A DNA stretch of 11,686 bases. It comes from Euperipatoides rowelli (Eukaryota; Onychophora; Udeonychophora; Euonychophora; Peripatopsidae). The translations under genes were made by a program, and so were the position numbers. The notes under the pieces are model-generated. The model was not told the DNA's origin. It saw only the letters and a list, made by a program, of their open reading frames with translations, and searched no databases. The stretch lies in assembly GCA_003024985.2 (NCBI GenBank), contig PXIH01S0006712.1. One strand, given 5' to 3'. Below are positions 1-8,545 of the stretch, piece after piece (the stretch's first letter is position 1; each line of letters begins with the position of its first letter).

Positions 1-793
1 TCTAGCTCTGCACATTAGCTAGAAATTAATTTTTAAAGGTAAAATGAGTATCTCACAGATACCGCGACTACTGCAGGGTTAATAGGCTACAATACTTCAG
101 ATGATTAAGTGATTAGATCACGATTAAAGTAAGAAAAAAATTGAAATTTGAAATGATTTATTTTTGTAGAACACCATTTTTTTTATATTTTACAACTTTG
201 GTTACCGGTAGTCAATCATATTTGAGTGCACCAAACGTAATCCTATCGTTTATTACATGTTGTCCTTACTGAATACATATTGCATGTTGTGATTTAATTT
301 TCAAATCAGTATCAACTTAGTTGTAAATTTCTATTATAATCTTATTTAGTAAATTACTAGATTTAGTGAACAAATTTAAAATTTAATTCGGTTAAAATAA
401 AATATTTTAATCAATTTGCTCCGCAATTATGTTAAGTGCAAAAAAAAAGACAGATCTACATGACCATAAATCAGGTAATTTATTTCTTAATGCTTTTATA
501 AATAAATTAAAATGTGGAGGAAAAATTTAAAAATCCAAAGCACACTCATAAAACTTTTTCCACATTCATAAAAGCCATTATATTTTCTTTCGATGGAATA
601 CATAGCCAACGTTTTCTTGCCTTAAGTGGGATATTAGCATACATGTCAGCACATTATAAATCGCCGTTCTCATCATATTAAGATATTTTTTTTTACTATG
701 AAAAATTTATTTATAGCAAAGATAAAAAAGGAAAACCGTAATAAATCAATCTGTTAGCAGATCGATCATTACAGAAGCTACAAAAATTTTCAG
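1..793. other. AT-rich non-coding stretch
   Basis: No open frame with coding character, RNA gene or repeat family was recognised on either strand. The stretch is dominated by A/T runs. It contains one copy each of two words that recur through the window: TAGGCTA at 83-89 and ACCGGT at 204-209. It could be intergenic or intronic. Confidence 0.6.
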
Positions 794-826
794 GCTTTCA
801 ATTAAGCAATTTTAAGCATTGAAAGC
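794..826. repeat. Short inverted repeat (9-bp arms)
   Basis: GCTTTCAAT (794-802) is followed after 15 bases by its exact reverse complement ATTGAAAGC (818-826). The loop itself repeats the word TTAAGC/TTTAAGC. An arm this short can arise by chance in 11 kb, so no function is claimed. Confidence 0.5.
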
Positions 827-1088
827 TCAGAATGAAATGAAAATTTGAATATGAGTTTAAATATTAGCTTATAGCAGATCTAATGATCAACTTTATTTTA
901 AAATTATGAAATTTCCAATTGTAATCTATAGGTATAAAATCATTATTATATGAGTCAGAAAGGAAAGAGACTAGCGTCATCTATTGATTAAAATTGTAAC
1001 TACGGTAATTATACTTTAACTTTTAGATAAATAACAAGCTAATATTAGTATTGGGTTTTAAGTTTTAGAATTTGGTTTTTAAACTAAA

Positions 1089-1101
1089 GGGGGGGGGGGG
1101 G
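1089..1101. repeat. G13 homopolymer
   Basis: This is a run of 13 G, followed by AA and a further G5, in a strongly AT-rich setting. A run of exactly 13 C lies 447 bases downstream at 1549-1561, so the two are in inverted orientation. I found no homology outside the runs that would make them element ends. Confidence 0.9.
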
Positions 1102-1548
1102 AAGGGGGAATATAAATTGCCTTATTTAACATCCAAGGGTGCAAATATTTATCACCAGGTTATTTAGTTTTTTTAAAAAAAAAGAAATAGACTATGGCTC
1201 TTGTCATATTTTTATGACATTATTTATGGTAGGCTAAACATATTTTTTCAAGACAATCTAAATCATACACATCAAGTGATTAGTGTATCCTGGGCCATAC
1301 CGTAGAGGACATGTTAAAATTTTGAGGATTTTTTTCTTTTAAAAATTCACAAATTATAATAAATCATTTGAAGGCTTATGGGCATTAAAAAACTTTAGAT
1401 TGTTTGAGTTTTATTAAAAAAATTAATTAATTTAAAATTATTTAGTTTATCGTTTCGACCACAATCCCACTGTAGTTTAAATTTCAAACATGTAAAAATG
1501 AAAGTAAACATTTTTTTTTAATTTCACTTAATCTGAAAAGTCTAAATG

Positions 1549-1561
1549 CCCCCCCCCCCCC
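1549..1561. repeat. C13 homopolymer
   Basis: This is a run of 13 C, followed by ACC. It is the inverted counterpart of the G13 run at 1089-1101. The DNA between and around the two runs is ordinary AT-rich sequence with no recognised gene. Confidence 0.9.
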
Positions 1562-1683
1562 ACCAGAAATGTGACATCTTTTTCATACACTTAACTTACA
1601 ATGTTGGGTTTGAATTCTAATGCCAATATCACTTTTATTATTACGGTATTGTTGACAATGTGTGATGACTAGTAATCCAGTGT

Positions 1684-1700
1684 TGGTCGAAATTCGACCA
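1684..1700. repeat. Perfect palindrome TGGTCGAA-A-TTCGACCA
   Basis: The 8-base arms TGGTCGAA and TTCGACCA are exact reverse complements around a single central A. Each arm holds a CpG, which is uncommon in this window. The palindrome lies directly upstream of a 22-bp direct repeat that is also CpG-bearing. It could be a binding site or the remnant of an element end; the sequence does not decide. Confidence 0.75.
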
Positions 1701-1712
1701 CTAAGAAAATTT

Positions 1713-1754
1713 CCTTTGCAAAAAAGCCGCCACTCCTTTGTAAAAAGCCGCCAC
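1713..1754. repeat. Two-copy tandem repeat, about 22 bp
   Basis: Copy one (1713-1734) begins CCTTTGCAAAAAAGCCGCCA and copy two (1735-1754) begins CCTTTGTAAAAAGCCGCCAC. They differ by one C/T change and one A of length. The C-to-T change is consistent with deamination but was not at a CpG. GCCGCC in both copies contributes to a local CpG cluster. Confidence 0.85.
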
Positions 1755-1755
1755 A

Positions 1756-3732
1756 ACGCTAAACAATGAATGTTTTAATTTTATATATAAATTTTAGCTA
1801 TTGCACTCCCTTTCCATATAAACTTTAACTCTGCCAAATTCACACTCCTTCGTGCGCGCAATATGCTACATATCTCGGAAGTCGTATATCTTTTCACAAA
1901 TGAAAGATATTGTTCACACAAGCATAATATGGCAGAGGGTCATACATTTAGCTTGCCAAATGAATTATCTTTATAAATCAATTTTCAGATAAATAAACTT
2001 TAATTTTAAACCCGAGCTATTTTCTTTCGAGTTTCATAATGGTTTATTACTATTCACGACATTATTTGTTGACTTATGACATACATTATTTCATAATGAC
2101 CTTTAATGTTGCACACTTTACAATGTTGACTGTTTTTTATTGCTACAAGACATTCATTATTGTTTTTAATTTGAATGTTAAAGTAACTTAATGTCCTCCC
2201 ATTTGTCTCAAACTACATGACCTTTTGTTGTGCTTTCTACATGAATATACATTGATAGACATTATTGTAGCACTAAAAAGAAATATGTAATACAATACAT
2301 AGCAAAACACTTACATAAATTAATGAAACAATAGCCATATTGCATTACAGTTAGCTTTTGTGCTAGTTAGATGACAGCACAATATGCCCGCATTCAAATT
2401 ATTGAGAACCATAGCATATGTAATATATGTACCCTATGTGCGACTAATGAAAAATGGTATAAGAAATTGGATCAGGCATGTTGGTAAACTAGTTACCGGT
2501 ATCTCAGCCCATAAAAATAAAAGGGAAGACCACATGTGACAGCCAGTTTAACACGAATACCCTAAATGCTACAAGATATTTCATATCAACATTATAATTA
2601 CAGTTGGCGAATAAATTTTTAAATATTACGGTCATTTAAGATAAAAAAAAGGAGACCTATGTTATCAAAACTTGCTCAAATGATAAGGTATTTCTTAAAA
2701 CAGGTTAACTTTTGGGGAACTAATTATAATCAGTAGTTTTAATACTAATTACTAAGTTTGGTAGACAGATCACCTTTCCTCTTCTTTAAAAAAAAATGCT
2801 ATAGGCTAAGTCTGAAATATAAATATCAAATACAAATAAACAGCCCACTTAATGGAATAATTTATTGGATGAATTTAAAGCAAGGCAAAAACTTTAAATA
2901 AAACATGCGCCAGATGGGCCCACATAATCATATAGGCAAACCTGCATTAGATCATGCCCGCACACCCTAAAATGAAGAAAAAAATCTAAAGAATAGAACA
3001 AATAAATGTTAGGCTATGTGCATGTGAAATTGTATATTGAAAATCGTTTTAATAAATTATAGGCCTATTTATTATCAGCGACCAGAACCAGCTGTTTTTG
3101 CGGCAGCATTCACAATCAAAGCCATGATCGAAAAGTCAGCAAGATTTGAACCAAGATAAAAAAAAGATTACAGCTGACATAAAATTGTTGTAGCCTACTT
3201 TTGGTACAGTACTTATCAATATCATTAAAATTAAATAGCTTTAAATACCATCCCACTTTACCGGTAGCCAATGTAGGCCTATCACTACAGTAACCTAATC
3301 AAATAATCTATTATAGACCCTTCATATAAAGTCAAAATTTAATAGATGTGTTGGTAATTATTAAACAATTTGAATTACACAATTTCTAAAAAGCATTGAC
3401 AAGATAATTATAATAATCAGACTAACCTTTCGTCTAAAATTCCCATGTTAGTTGCTTTTATATTTAGAGAAAGTCCTAGATGTTATACAGTATTCAACTT
3501 GTGCTAAAGAACTAATGTAGTAAAGGCTCTACAATATATACTCTTAATCAGATATCAAACAACCAATCAGCATACTATCTTGAAATTACGTTTACCACAT
3601 AATATGTAGGTAATAGGCTAACAATAACACAACAGGACGTCATTAAAAACAAGTTTATCAGTCATACCAATGACAAAGATATGATAATTCAATCTTTGTT
3701 TTTTTTATTATTATTTTAATTTAATCCTAAGA
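1756..3732. other. Long AT-rich non-coding stretch
   Basis: No gene or element was recognised in these nearly 2 kb. The part from about 2040 to 2280 is rich in loose variants of GACATTATT, but the copies have no regular spacing. From 2800 to 3620 the word TAGGCTA, its complement, or TAGGCCTA occurs seven times (2802, 3010, 3060, 3191, 3274, 3614 and, just outside, 4385). ACCGGT occurs at 2495 and 3260. The short CpG-rich stretch near 1848-1875 (CGTGCGCGC, CTCGGAAGTCG) stands out from the surroundings. Confidence 0.55.
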
Positions 3733-4053
3733 ATGAAAACAATATTCTTGAAAAACAATTTTAGAAAAATATTTATCAAATGTTTATTTTTATCCACAAC
3801 TTATTGTTTGCTAAAATATTTATGCAATGTGGACTTGATTATTTTTTTTGTTGTTTTTTTTTTAGATGTAGGTCAAAAATCAAGATCTGTAGAGATACAA
3901 GACTTTACAGTACATCAGCTAAATATCACAAACTGTCCAGCTTATCTAAGAAACATTGAAAATCAAATATTGAATTCTGTATATATAACCAGTTTAACAT
4001 TTGACCAGCTGATGACCTTGTGTAATGTCTATAATCAAGTTTGGTGGCTCTAG
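3733..4053 (+). other. Open stretch with exon-like 3' part, unrecognised
   Basis: The frame is open for 106 codons from an ATG to TAG. The first 44 codons are low-complexity (Ile, Leu, Phe, Lys) and end in a T-rich tract, TTTTTTTTGTTGTTTTTTTTTTAG in effect, which is a strong polypyrimidine-AG splice acceptor. The remaining part, 3866-4053, has much more balanced composition: it includes IQDFTVHQLNITNC, two Cys pairs' worth of scattered cysteines, and ends FDQLMTLCNVYNQVWWL. This reads like a terminal exon entered at codon position 2. A run of 12 A follows about 55 bases after the stop, but no AATAAA is present there. I recognise no protein family. It may equally be a chance open frame or a fragment of an old mobile element. 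No upstream exon was found in the window. Confidence 0.3.
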
Positions 4054-4508
4054 CTATAGGGTGAAATCAGCTTTCAGTAGGATGTAAAACTGTTTTTCAA
4101 AATACTAATTAAAAAAAAAAAAGCAAAAGATTGACACTCAATGTTTTTTTTAAATTTTCACTATATGAATTATAAATGAAACATGAATTACCATATGACG
4201 TTCAAAACACAAATTTGTTAATGATCCATTCCTTTTTTTTTGACACCCACACACATGACAATTAATGATTTATTCATATTACAGTAGTATCACTATCATT
4301 ATATCATATTTATAAAAAATCAATGTCTTATGTGCCTAGAGATAGTTAACACATGTGACAAATGCCAAACAATTTATAATACTGTAGGCTACCATAGATC
4401 TTTCACAATTATCTAAATTTTAAAAAGTCTATAGGCTATTATTATCAGTGTTGAGTAAAGAACCATAGGCCCTACTAAAGGAAAATCTTCCTGGAATTAT
4501 TTTTTTTA
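4054..4508. other. AT-rich non-coding stretch
   Basis: Nothing gene-like was recognised. An A12 run sits near 4110-4122 and TAGGCTA occurs at 4385 and 4432. If 3866-4053 is a terminal exon, the first part of this stretch would be its 3' untranslated region, but I see no convincing polyadenylation signal close to the A run. Confidence 0.5.
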
Positions 4509-4985
4509 AGGGGCAGTCTTGGACAGGGATCAAATTTGTCCCAGTTTGACCATGATAGCCCTGTTTTAGATATCCCATCCTGTGTCCCACAAAGTCTTCT
4601 CAGAACGTTAAATGTCCTGTATTATTTTTTAAAATTAAATGACAGTTGGAATGAACTTTCCAAAATAAATCCACTATTGACATCTTTTTTGCACCTCACA
4701 CCAAAACTTTTTCTATCATTGCCTGCATAAACATGTTGACACGTGACATTTTCCCCTCCGTCTAGTTCTAGCACTCTTCATAGAATGTTGCTATATAGAA
4801 AGTCAGCTCTCTAATTGTAAAGAGTGGAACTTTGTGTCCTTGTCAAGTTTGCGAGAAGCATATGGTATCAATCATCTCCAATCCATCCTCCCAATACATT
4901 TGTACGGTGTTTCAACAATTTTCTACAGCATACCAACGTTGACACTAAACATCCTGGTTTTTCTATTCTCAAAATCGGGGAGCCC
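4509..4985 (+). other. Richer block with interrupted open frame, unidentified
   Basis: One frame runs through this block with only four stops, at 4728, 4734, 4812 and 4818. The open parts are 4509-4727 (73 codons) and 4821-4985 (55 codons). For DNA this AT-rich one would expect about ten stops by chance. The first part contains SPVLDIPSCVPQSLLRTLNV, which has ordinary protein-like composition, but no ATG begins it and no family is recognised. Base composition is less AT-biased than on either side. It could be a decayed coding fragment, on either strand, or only non-coding DNA with a different composition. No function is proposed. Confidence 0.25.
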
Positions 4986-5040
4986 TAGCCTTGGGGATAT
5001 TTCTTTTTAAAAAATGGAAAAGCATCTGGAAATGCAGATA

Positions 5041-5075
5041 ATTCTCATTATAATGAACACTATTATTATGAGAAT
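5041..5075. repeat. Inverted repeat, 14-bp arms
   Basis: ATTCTCATTATAAT (5041-5054) pairs with ATTATTATGAGAAT (5062-5075) with a single mismatch across a 7-base spacer. It could fold as a hairpin in DNA or RNA. No neighbouring gene gives it a role. Confidence 0.7.
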
Positions 5076-5176
5076 GTGGATATAACAAGCAAAATTGAAA
5101 ATCCCCTCCAAACTTCATATGTTTTAATGATATTTTACTCCAGTTACAACAATTGCATTTTCATACAAATTAGGTT

Positions 5177-5347
5177 TGCACCGGTAAGCAAATTATCCAA
5201 TTATCGATTATTCAGCCAAAGAGCTGAATAGGCCGATTATTTACCGATTAACTGGTACATTCTGATTGCACCGAAAAGCAAAATGGCTGATTACCATTTG
5301 ATCGGCCAAAGAGCCGATTACCAATTATCTACCAATTAATCATTACA
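5177..5347. repeat. Two tandem copies of a 90-bp repeat with internal palindrome
   Basis: Copy one (5177-5266) and copy two (5267-5347) both begin TGCACCG and share the order AAGCAAA, a palindrome, then TTACCGATTA or CTACCAATTA, and end near TACAT. The offset is exactly 90 bases at the start and at the palindrome. In copy one the palindrome is ATTCAGC, loop CAAAGA, GCTGAAT (5210-5229). In copy two it is ATCGGC, the same loop, GCCGAT (5301-5318). The inner arm base differs on both sides so that pairing is kept. GCCGATTA-type words of this kind occur in interspersed elements of several animals, so this may be a fragment of such an element, but I cannot name it. Confidence 0.8.
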
Positions 5348-5881
5348 TCCATAATACAAATTCCTGAAAAAACGAGAATAAAATGAATTTCCATTAATTT
5401 ATTGTTCTTTGTTATTAAATACCTTAAAAGAAAAGAAAATCACTGTGATTTTTTTTCTATTTTTGTACGAAACGGGAAGTTTGTCACTACAGCATTTTTA
5501 AATCATTTCCATGAAACAATGTTTAATTAACGAAGATAAATATATTAATATTTTGAAATAAAAGATTTAATCTTTTTTTTAAAAAAAATAATGATACATG
5601 GCATCCAAATTATATGTACTGTTTATGTAGAACTTTTTTTTTCGCAACTCCTTTTATAACGTCACTACTCCTCATATAACAAATTTTTATGACAGTCCCT
5701 TAAAACATGTTTTAACCGCAGTATATTGCAGTTCTTTTACTAGTGTGAATTAACGGAATTTCCTTCAAATACAACAGAATGTTTAACATACCTTGCACTT
5801 AAAAATGAAGAAAAGAGGAAAAGTATTAAAATTAGTAGTTTTCAAAGGGTAAAAAATTTTAAAGATGAATGTACAATAAAC
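5348..5881. other. AT-rich non-coding stretch with small palindromes
   Basis: No gene was recognised. It holds two small dyads: AAAATCAC-T-GTGATTTT at 5436-5452 inside an A-rich/T-rich context, and the perfect 16-base palindrome TTAAAACATGTTTTAA at 5700-5715. The left edge of the coding relic that follows is uncertain and could reach somewhat into this stretch. Confidence 0.5.
5700..5715. repeat. Perfect 16-bp palindrome
   Basis: TTAAAACATGTTTTAA equals its own reverse complement over all 16 bases. In AT-rich DNA this can occur by chance, and nothing else marks it as a binding site. Confidence 0.6.
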
Positions 5882-6740
5882 AGTGGAGGGATATGATTGT
5901 TACGATCTATTTGGGTTCACCTGAATGGTATAAGATTGGACAGAAGTAGGACAAAAGAATTAGGACTCTGTTCCAAATTCACTAGGGTCCTAAAATATTG
6001 GCAAAGATATGGATAAATGTGGGAAAGACAGGACAGTTTGGAGAGTGATATCAGTACAATGAGAGAGATGGGTAAGGTTATGGAAAATGTAAAAGACATA
6101 AGAGCTACAGATAAGTTGGTAGAGATTGAATGAAAAAATCAAGAATAAGCTTTGGAGGATGAAATGAAAAAACTGATGAGGAAATGAAGCTATGAGGGGT
6201 ATATAGAGAAATTAAAGAATGAGTAAAAAGAAATGGAGGAAATATTAAATGTTTTAAAATGAAAGAAAATTATAGGGCGAAGACTTGACAGAAATAGGGA
6301 ATGATAAAGTAAAGATGGAAAATTGAGAGCTTAGAAAGGAAGAAGACTGTGTGAGCTTGAATCAAGTGGGGAAATAGAGATAGCCATGAAAGATATAATT
6401 ATAAACAAAGAACGGAAAAGAAAATTTGAAAGTGGCTATGGGATGAAAAACAGCAAATATGGAAGACAATGATATGAATGAAGAAGTAAATTCTAACTGG
6501 GGATTCAATAAGAGAAGAGGGAAATATTTGGAATAGGGAGGACAGATAAAGATATAAAATAGCAATGTGAGGGGCAAAAATAAAAGCTGTTGAGAAAGCT
6601 ATAAAAATACGTTATAGGGAAGATATTTGAATTCTTGTTTGGACAAATGAATTAGAGCATATAGAAAAAATGAAATAGTTCAGAGAATTAAAAATTTGAT
6701 TGAACTAGTAAGGGCAACAGCTGACAAATACAGGCAAAAT
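5882..6740 (+). pseudogene. Broken coding relic: coiled coil plus GDSI/SGNH-like part (CR1-like ORF1?)
   Basis: The plus strand is strikingly purine-rich here and reads as one decayed protein if stops and two frame changes are allowed. The first part (frame from 6002, about eleven in-frame stops) gives heptad-like charged helices, such as SLESDISTMREMGKVMEN (6035 onward) and LEDEMKKLMRK (ends 6184). A frame change near 6488 leads to ILTGDSI (GDSI at 6499-6510), GAKIKAVEKAIK (6571-6606) and ILVWTNEL (6631 onward). A second change near 6670 leads to EIVQRIKNLIELVRATADK (6672 onward, to about 6740). GDS plus a degenerate GTND block (here WTNE) in this order fits the SGNH hydrolase fold. Some CR1-like non-LTR retrotransposons are known to carry an esterase domain in ORF1, which would explain a coiled coil before it. 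The gene cannot make a protein as it stands. A pseudogene of a host SGNH-type gene is the alternative. The 5' edge is uncertain. Confidence 0.6.
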
Positions 6741-6959
6741 CTTTCTCCCTTCTTAACATTCCACTATAATTTTTTTTTTCTTATGGCTCCGCAATTAAAA
6801 GTAGTCTATGCTTCAAGAAGGAAAAAAATGGCTACAAATGAATGAATTCAGATTCAATAGTCTGGTTGGTCTGCAAATTTTTTTTCACAATCATTCCTCA
6901 CAGAATTAATTAGGCTATATTAAAAAACAAATTTTCTCAGTGCGTCCCGTCATTCCAAA
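6741..6959. other. Non-coding spacer
   Basis: This short AT-rich spacer lies between the coding relic and the tandem array. It contains T10 near 6770, TAGGCTA at 6911, and the word TTGGTCTGCAAAT at 6866-6878. That word also occurs in the left arm of the fold-back element at 8577-8589. No gene was recognised. Confidence 0.5.
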
Positions 6960-7420
6960 CTCTTTAAATTGCATTTTCTCCCCAATGGTTTGGCTAATTA
7001 AGTTGAAATTTGAAATATGTAGCCTACTGTATATAAGAGGTCAAGTCTAGGTGGTCACATGGAGGGAGGCAAAAATCTAAACTTTTTAAATTGCTCCGAT
7101 TAAGTTGAAATTTTTGTTACACTAGAGGTCTAGAATATGTATATAAAAGGTCAAAGTCTTAGGTGGTCACATGCTAGGGGTACCCCAAAAATCTAAATTT
7201 TTTAAAATGCTCCGATTAAGTTCTAATTTGAAATTTGTGTTACACTAGAGGTCTAGAATATGTATATAAAAGGGTCAAGGCCCTAGGTGGTCACATGGGG
7301 ATGGTAGGGGGGGGGGACCCAAAAATCTAATTTTTTAAAATGCTTCGATTAAGTTCAAATTTGAAATTTGTATTACCGTACCCTAGACGTCTACAATCAC
7401 ATGGGAGTGCTAGGGATCTT
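6960..7420. repeat. Degenerate tandem array, four copies of a 100-133 bp unit
   Basis: The anchor ATTAAGTT recurs at 6997, 7099, 7215 and 7348, giving periods of 102, 116 and 133 bases. The unit reads in order: TTTAAATTGCTCCGATTAAG, GAAATTTGAAATTTGT, GTTACACTAGAGGTCTAG, TATATAAAAGG, GGTCAAG, CTAGGTGGTCACATG, a G-rich patch, then CCCAAAAATCTAA. Copies two and three are the best preserved. The first copy lacks the CTAGAGGTCTAG block, and the last lacks the TATA box. The G-rich patch varies most and includes a G10 run at 7307-7316, which accounts for much of the period difference. The family is not recognised. Confidence 0.85.
7030..7297 (+). promoter_or_regulatory. Repeated TATA-like box plus TCACATG box in the array
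   Basis: Three of the four repeat units carry TATATAAGAGG (7030-7040) or TATATAAAAGG (7140-7150 and 7263-7273). Each is followed 25-28 bases later by TCACATG, within GTGGTCACATG at 7051-7061, 7163-7173 and 7287-7297. The first fits the eukaryotic TATA-box consensus and the second contains a CANNTG E-box core. The match is only to sequence consensus. The same words could simply be part of a satellite-like unit, and no transcript or downstream gene is seen. Confidence 0.25.
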
Positions 7421-7833
7421 AATTGAATTCTGTCATTTTAGACAATGAAAATAGACTTGCCCATTTTTTGGGGGGATGGGGGAGCAAATAACATGGGAGT
7501 GTTTACCATAATTCCAAACATGGCACAAAATTCTGGGCCCAAAAAAAATTTACCCGGGTTTCGACTAGTTTGTTATTAAGTAGCTTATGCTATTAAGTGA
7601 ACAGGGCCGTGCCGGATTATATTGTCGCCCTGGTGCAGGTTTTCAATTGCTGTCCTATCTTTTTTTTCTGCCATTTTATTTTCCATGAAGAGACGCCAAT
7701 TTTTAAAAATTGATCAAATTTATCATTACAATAAACCCAATGCTAAAGAATATATTAAAAATGTTGCTATATTTGCTTATCAATAAAATACCAATTAATT
7801 TAGCTTTTATAATCTAGAGTCCTACTATTATAC
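7421..7833. other. Non-coding stretch with a possible transposon-end remnant
   Basis: No gene was recognised. ACATGGGAGTG recurs at about 7400 and 7491, so a trace of the preceding array may extend here. At 7602-7650 the sequence CAGGGCCGTGCCGGAT followed by GTCGCCCTGGTGCAGG resembles the ends of animal DNA transposons that start CAGGGC, but no matching opposite end was found. Only a weak assignment is possible. Confidence 0.35.
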
Positions 7834-8273
7834 CAGGGTTTTTTAAACTTTTTGAGTCATGACCCAAATTGGGGTAATAGTTTTGGTTTAGCGAACCAAA
7901 TAGAATACCCAACAGCAAGTAAATCCAACACATTTGGTGTCTAGAAAACGAGCGCCTAGAAACTGGAAGGCCTAAGTCCCATTTATTCAGATGAGCAAGA
8001 TTGATAGCAGCCTTAATTTTCTTATTGAGTCCTAACCTTACCTTTACCCTGAACCCTAACTCCAATTACATGAGAAATCCACTATGCCCCAACCCTATGA
8101 TAATCAACAGTCCTAACCTTACCATTACATTGAATCCTAACTCCAATTACACCATAATGACGAAAATACATGCACAGATGTTAAAATATTATTTTTGTTG
8201 AAAATATTTCATGACCCATGAAATTGCTAAGCGACCCAATTTTGGGTTGCGACCTAGAGGTTAAGAAACCCTG
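7834..8273. mobile_element. hAT-type MITE, 440 bp, with TIRs and 8-bp target duplication
   Basis: The left end begins CAGGGTTTTTTAAAC and the right end, read on the other strand, begins CAGGGTTTCTTAACC. The similarity continues for about 42 bases through ACCCAAATTGGG and ACCCAAAATTGGG. The flanks are TATTATAC (7826-7833) and TCTTATAC (8274-8281), an 8-base target duplication with one mismatch. CAGGG termini of this type, with 8-bp duplications, are characteristic of hAT elements. The element is far too short for a transposase and shows no transposase residues, so it would need an enzyme from an autonomous relative. Its centre holds a duplicated CCTAACC-rich segment. Divergence between the ends suggests it is not recent. 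Confidence 0.8.
8029..8150. repeat. Telomere-like duplicated segment inside the MITE
   Basis: Two 41-base copies (8029-8069 and 8110-8150, offset 81) read GTCCTAACCTTACC, then an (A/T)TTAC-rich middle, then CCTAACTCCAATTAC at the end. They differ at only a few positions. CCCTAAC recurs also in the spacer (AACCCTATG near 8091). The composition resembles degenerate CCCTAA telomeric sequence. The copies probably arose by tandem duplication within the mobile element and do not indicate a real telomere. Confidence 0.8.
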
Positions 8274-8545
8274 TCTTATACTATCTACTTTGAAATTGAT
8301 ACTATAGAGACAAGTTTTGATTTTATGAATTATGTGGCAATCGGTAAGTCTAAGAGCAGAACAAATTGTTTTCATTACGTTATTGCAGCAGCACTAATAA
8401 GATGATAGATCGCGCATTGTATTTGGAAAACATGTTAAATTCTTTTTTACTTATTCGTGGTCTTGTTACAGTTAATAGAAAAGCCAGTCCTATGTAAAAC
8501 AAAAATTTACAATATATTAAACAAAAACTAATCACACAATACACG
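8274..8545. other. Non-coding stretch between two elements
   Basis: It starts with the right-hand target duplication of the hAT-type element (8274-8281). No gene, RNA or repeat was recognised in the rest. Confidence 0.5.

Noticed and set aside
1089-1561. G13 and C13 tracts as the two ends of one mobile element
   Set aside because: Sequence next to the two runs shows no inverted similarity, and no target duplication flanks them.
1604-1620. GGGTTTGAATTC resembling a tRNA/SINE B box
   Set aside because: No A box lies at a suitable distance upstream, and no cloverleaf or SINE-like body is present. A similar word at 9479 also stands alone.
2041-2280. Recurrent GACATTATT-like words suggesting an old tandem repeat
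   Set aside because: Spacing is irregular and no longer unit aligns. AT-rich composition alone could give this.
5917-6577. Minus-strand open frames of 60 and 71 codons (5917-6099 and 6362-6577)
   Set aside because: They are antisense to the purine-rich coding relic. Pyrimidine-rich complements contain few stops, and the translations are low-complexity Ser/Leu/Phe.
6960-7420. Possible CRISPR-like array
   Set aside because: Units vary in length from 102 to 133, diverge throughout and have no unique spacers between identical repeats. The setting is eukaryotic.
7814-8375. Three open frames of 64-83 codons across and beside the hAT-type element
   Set aside because: They follow the element's repeats and ends (for example the duplicated CCTAACC segment) and show no transposase motifs.
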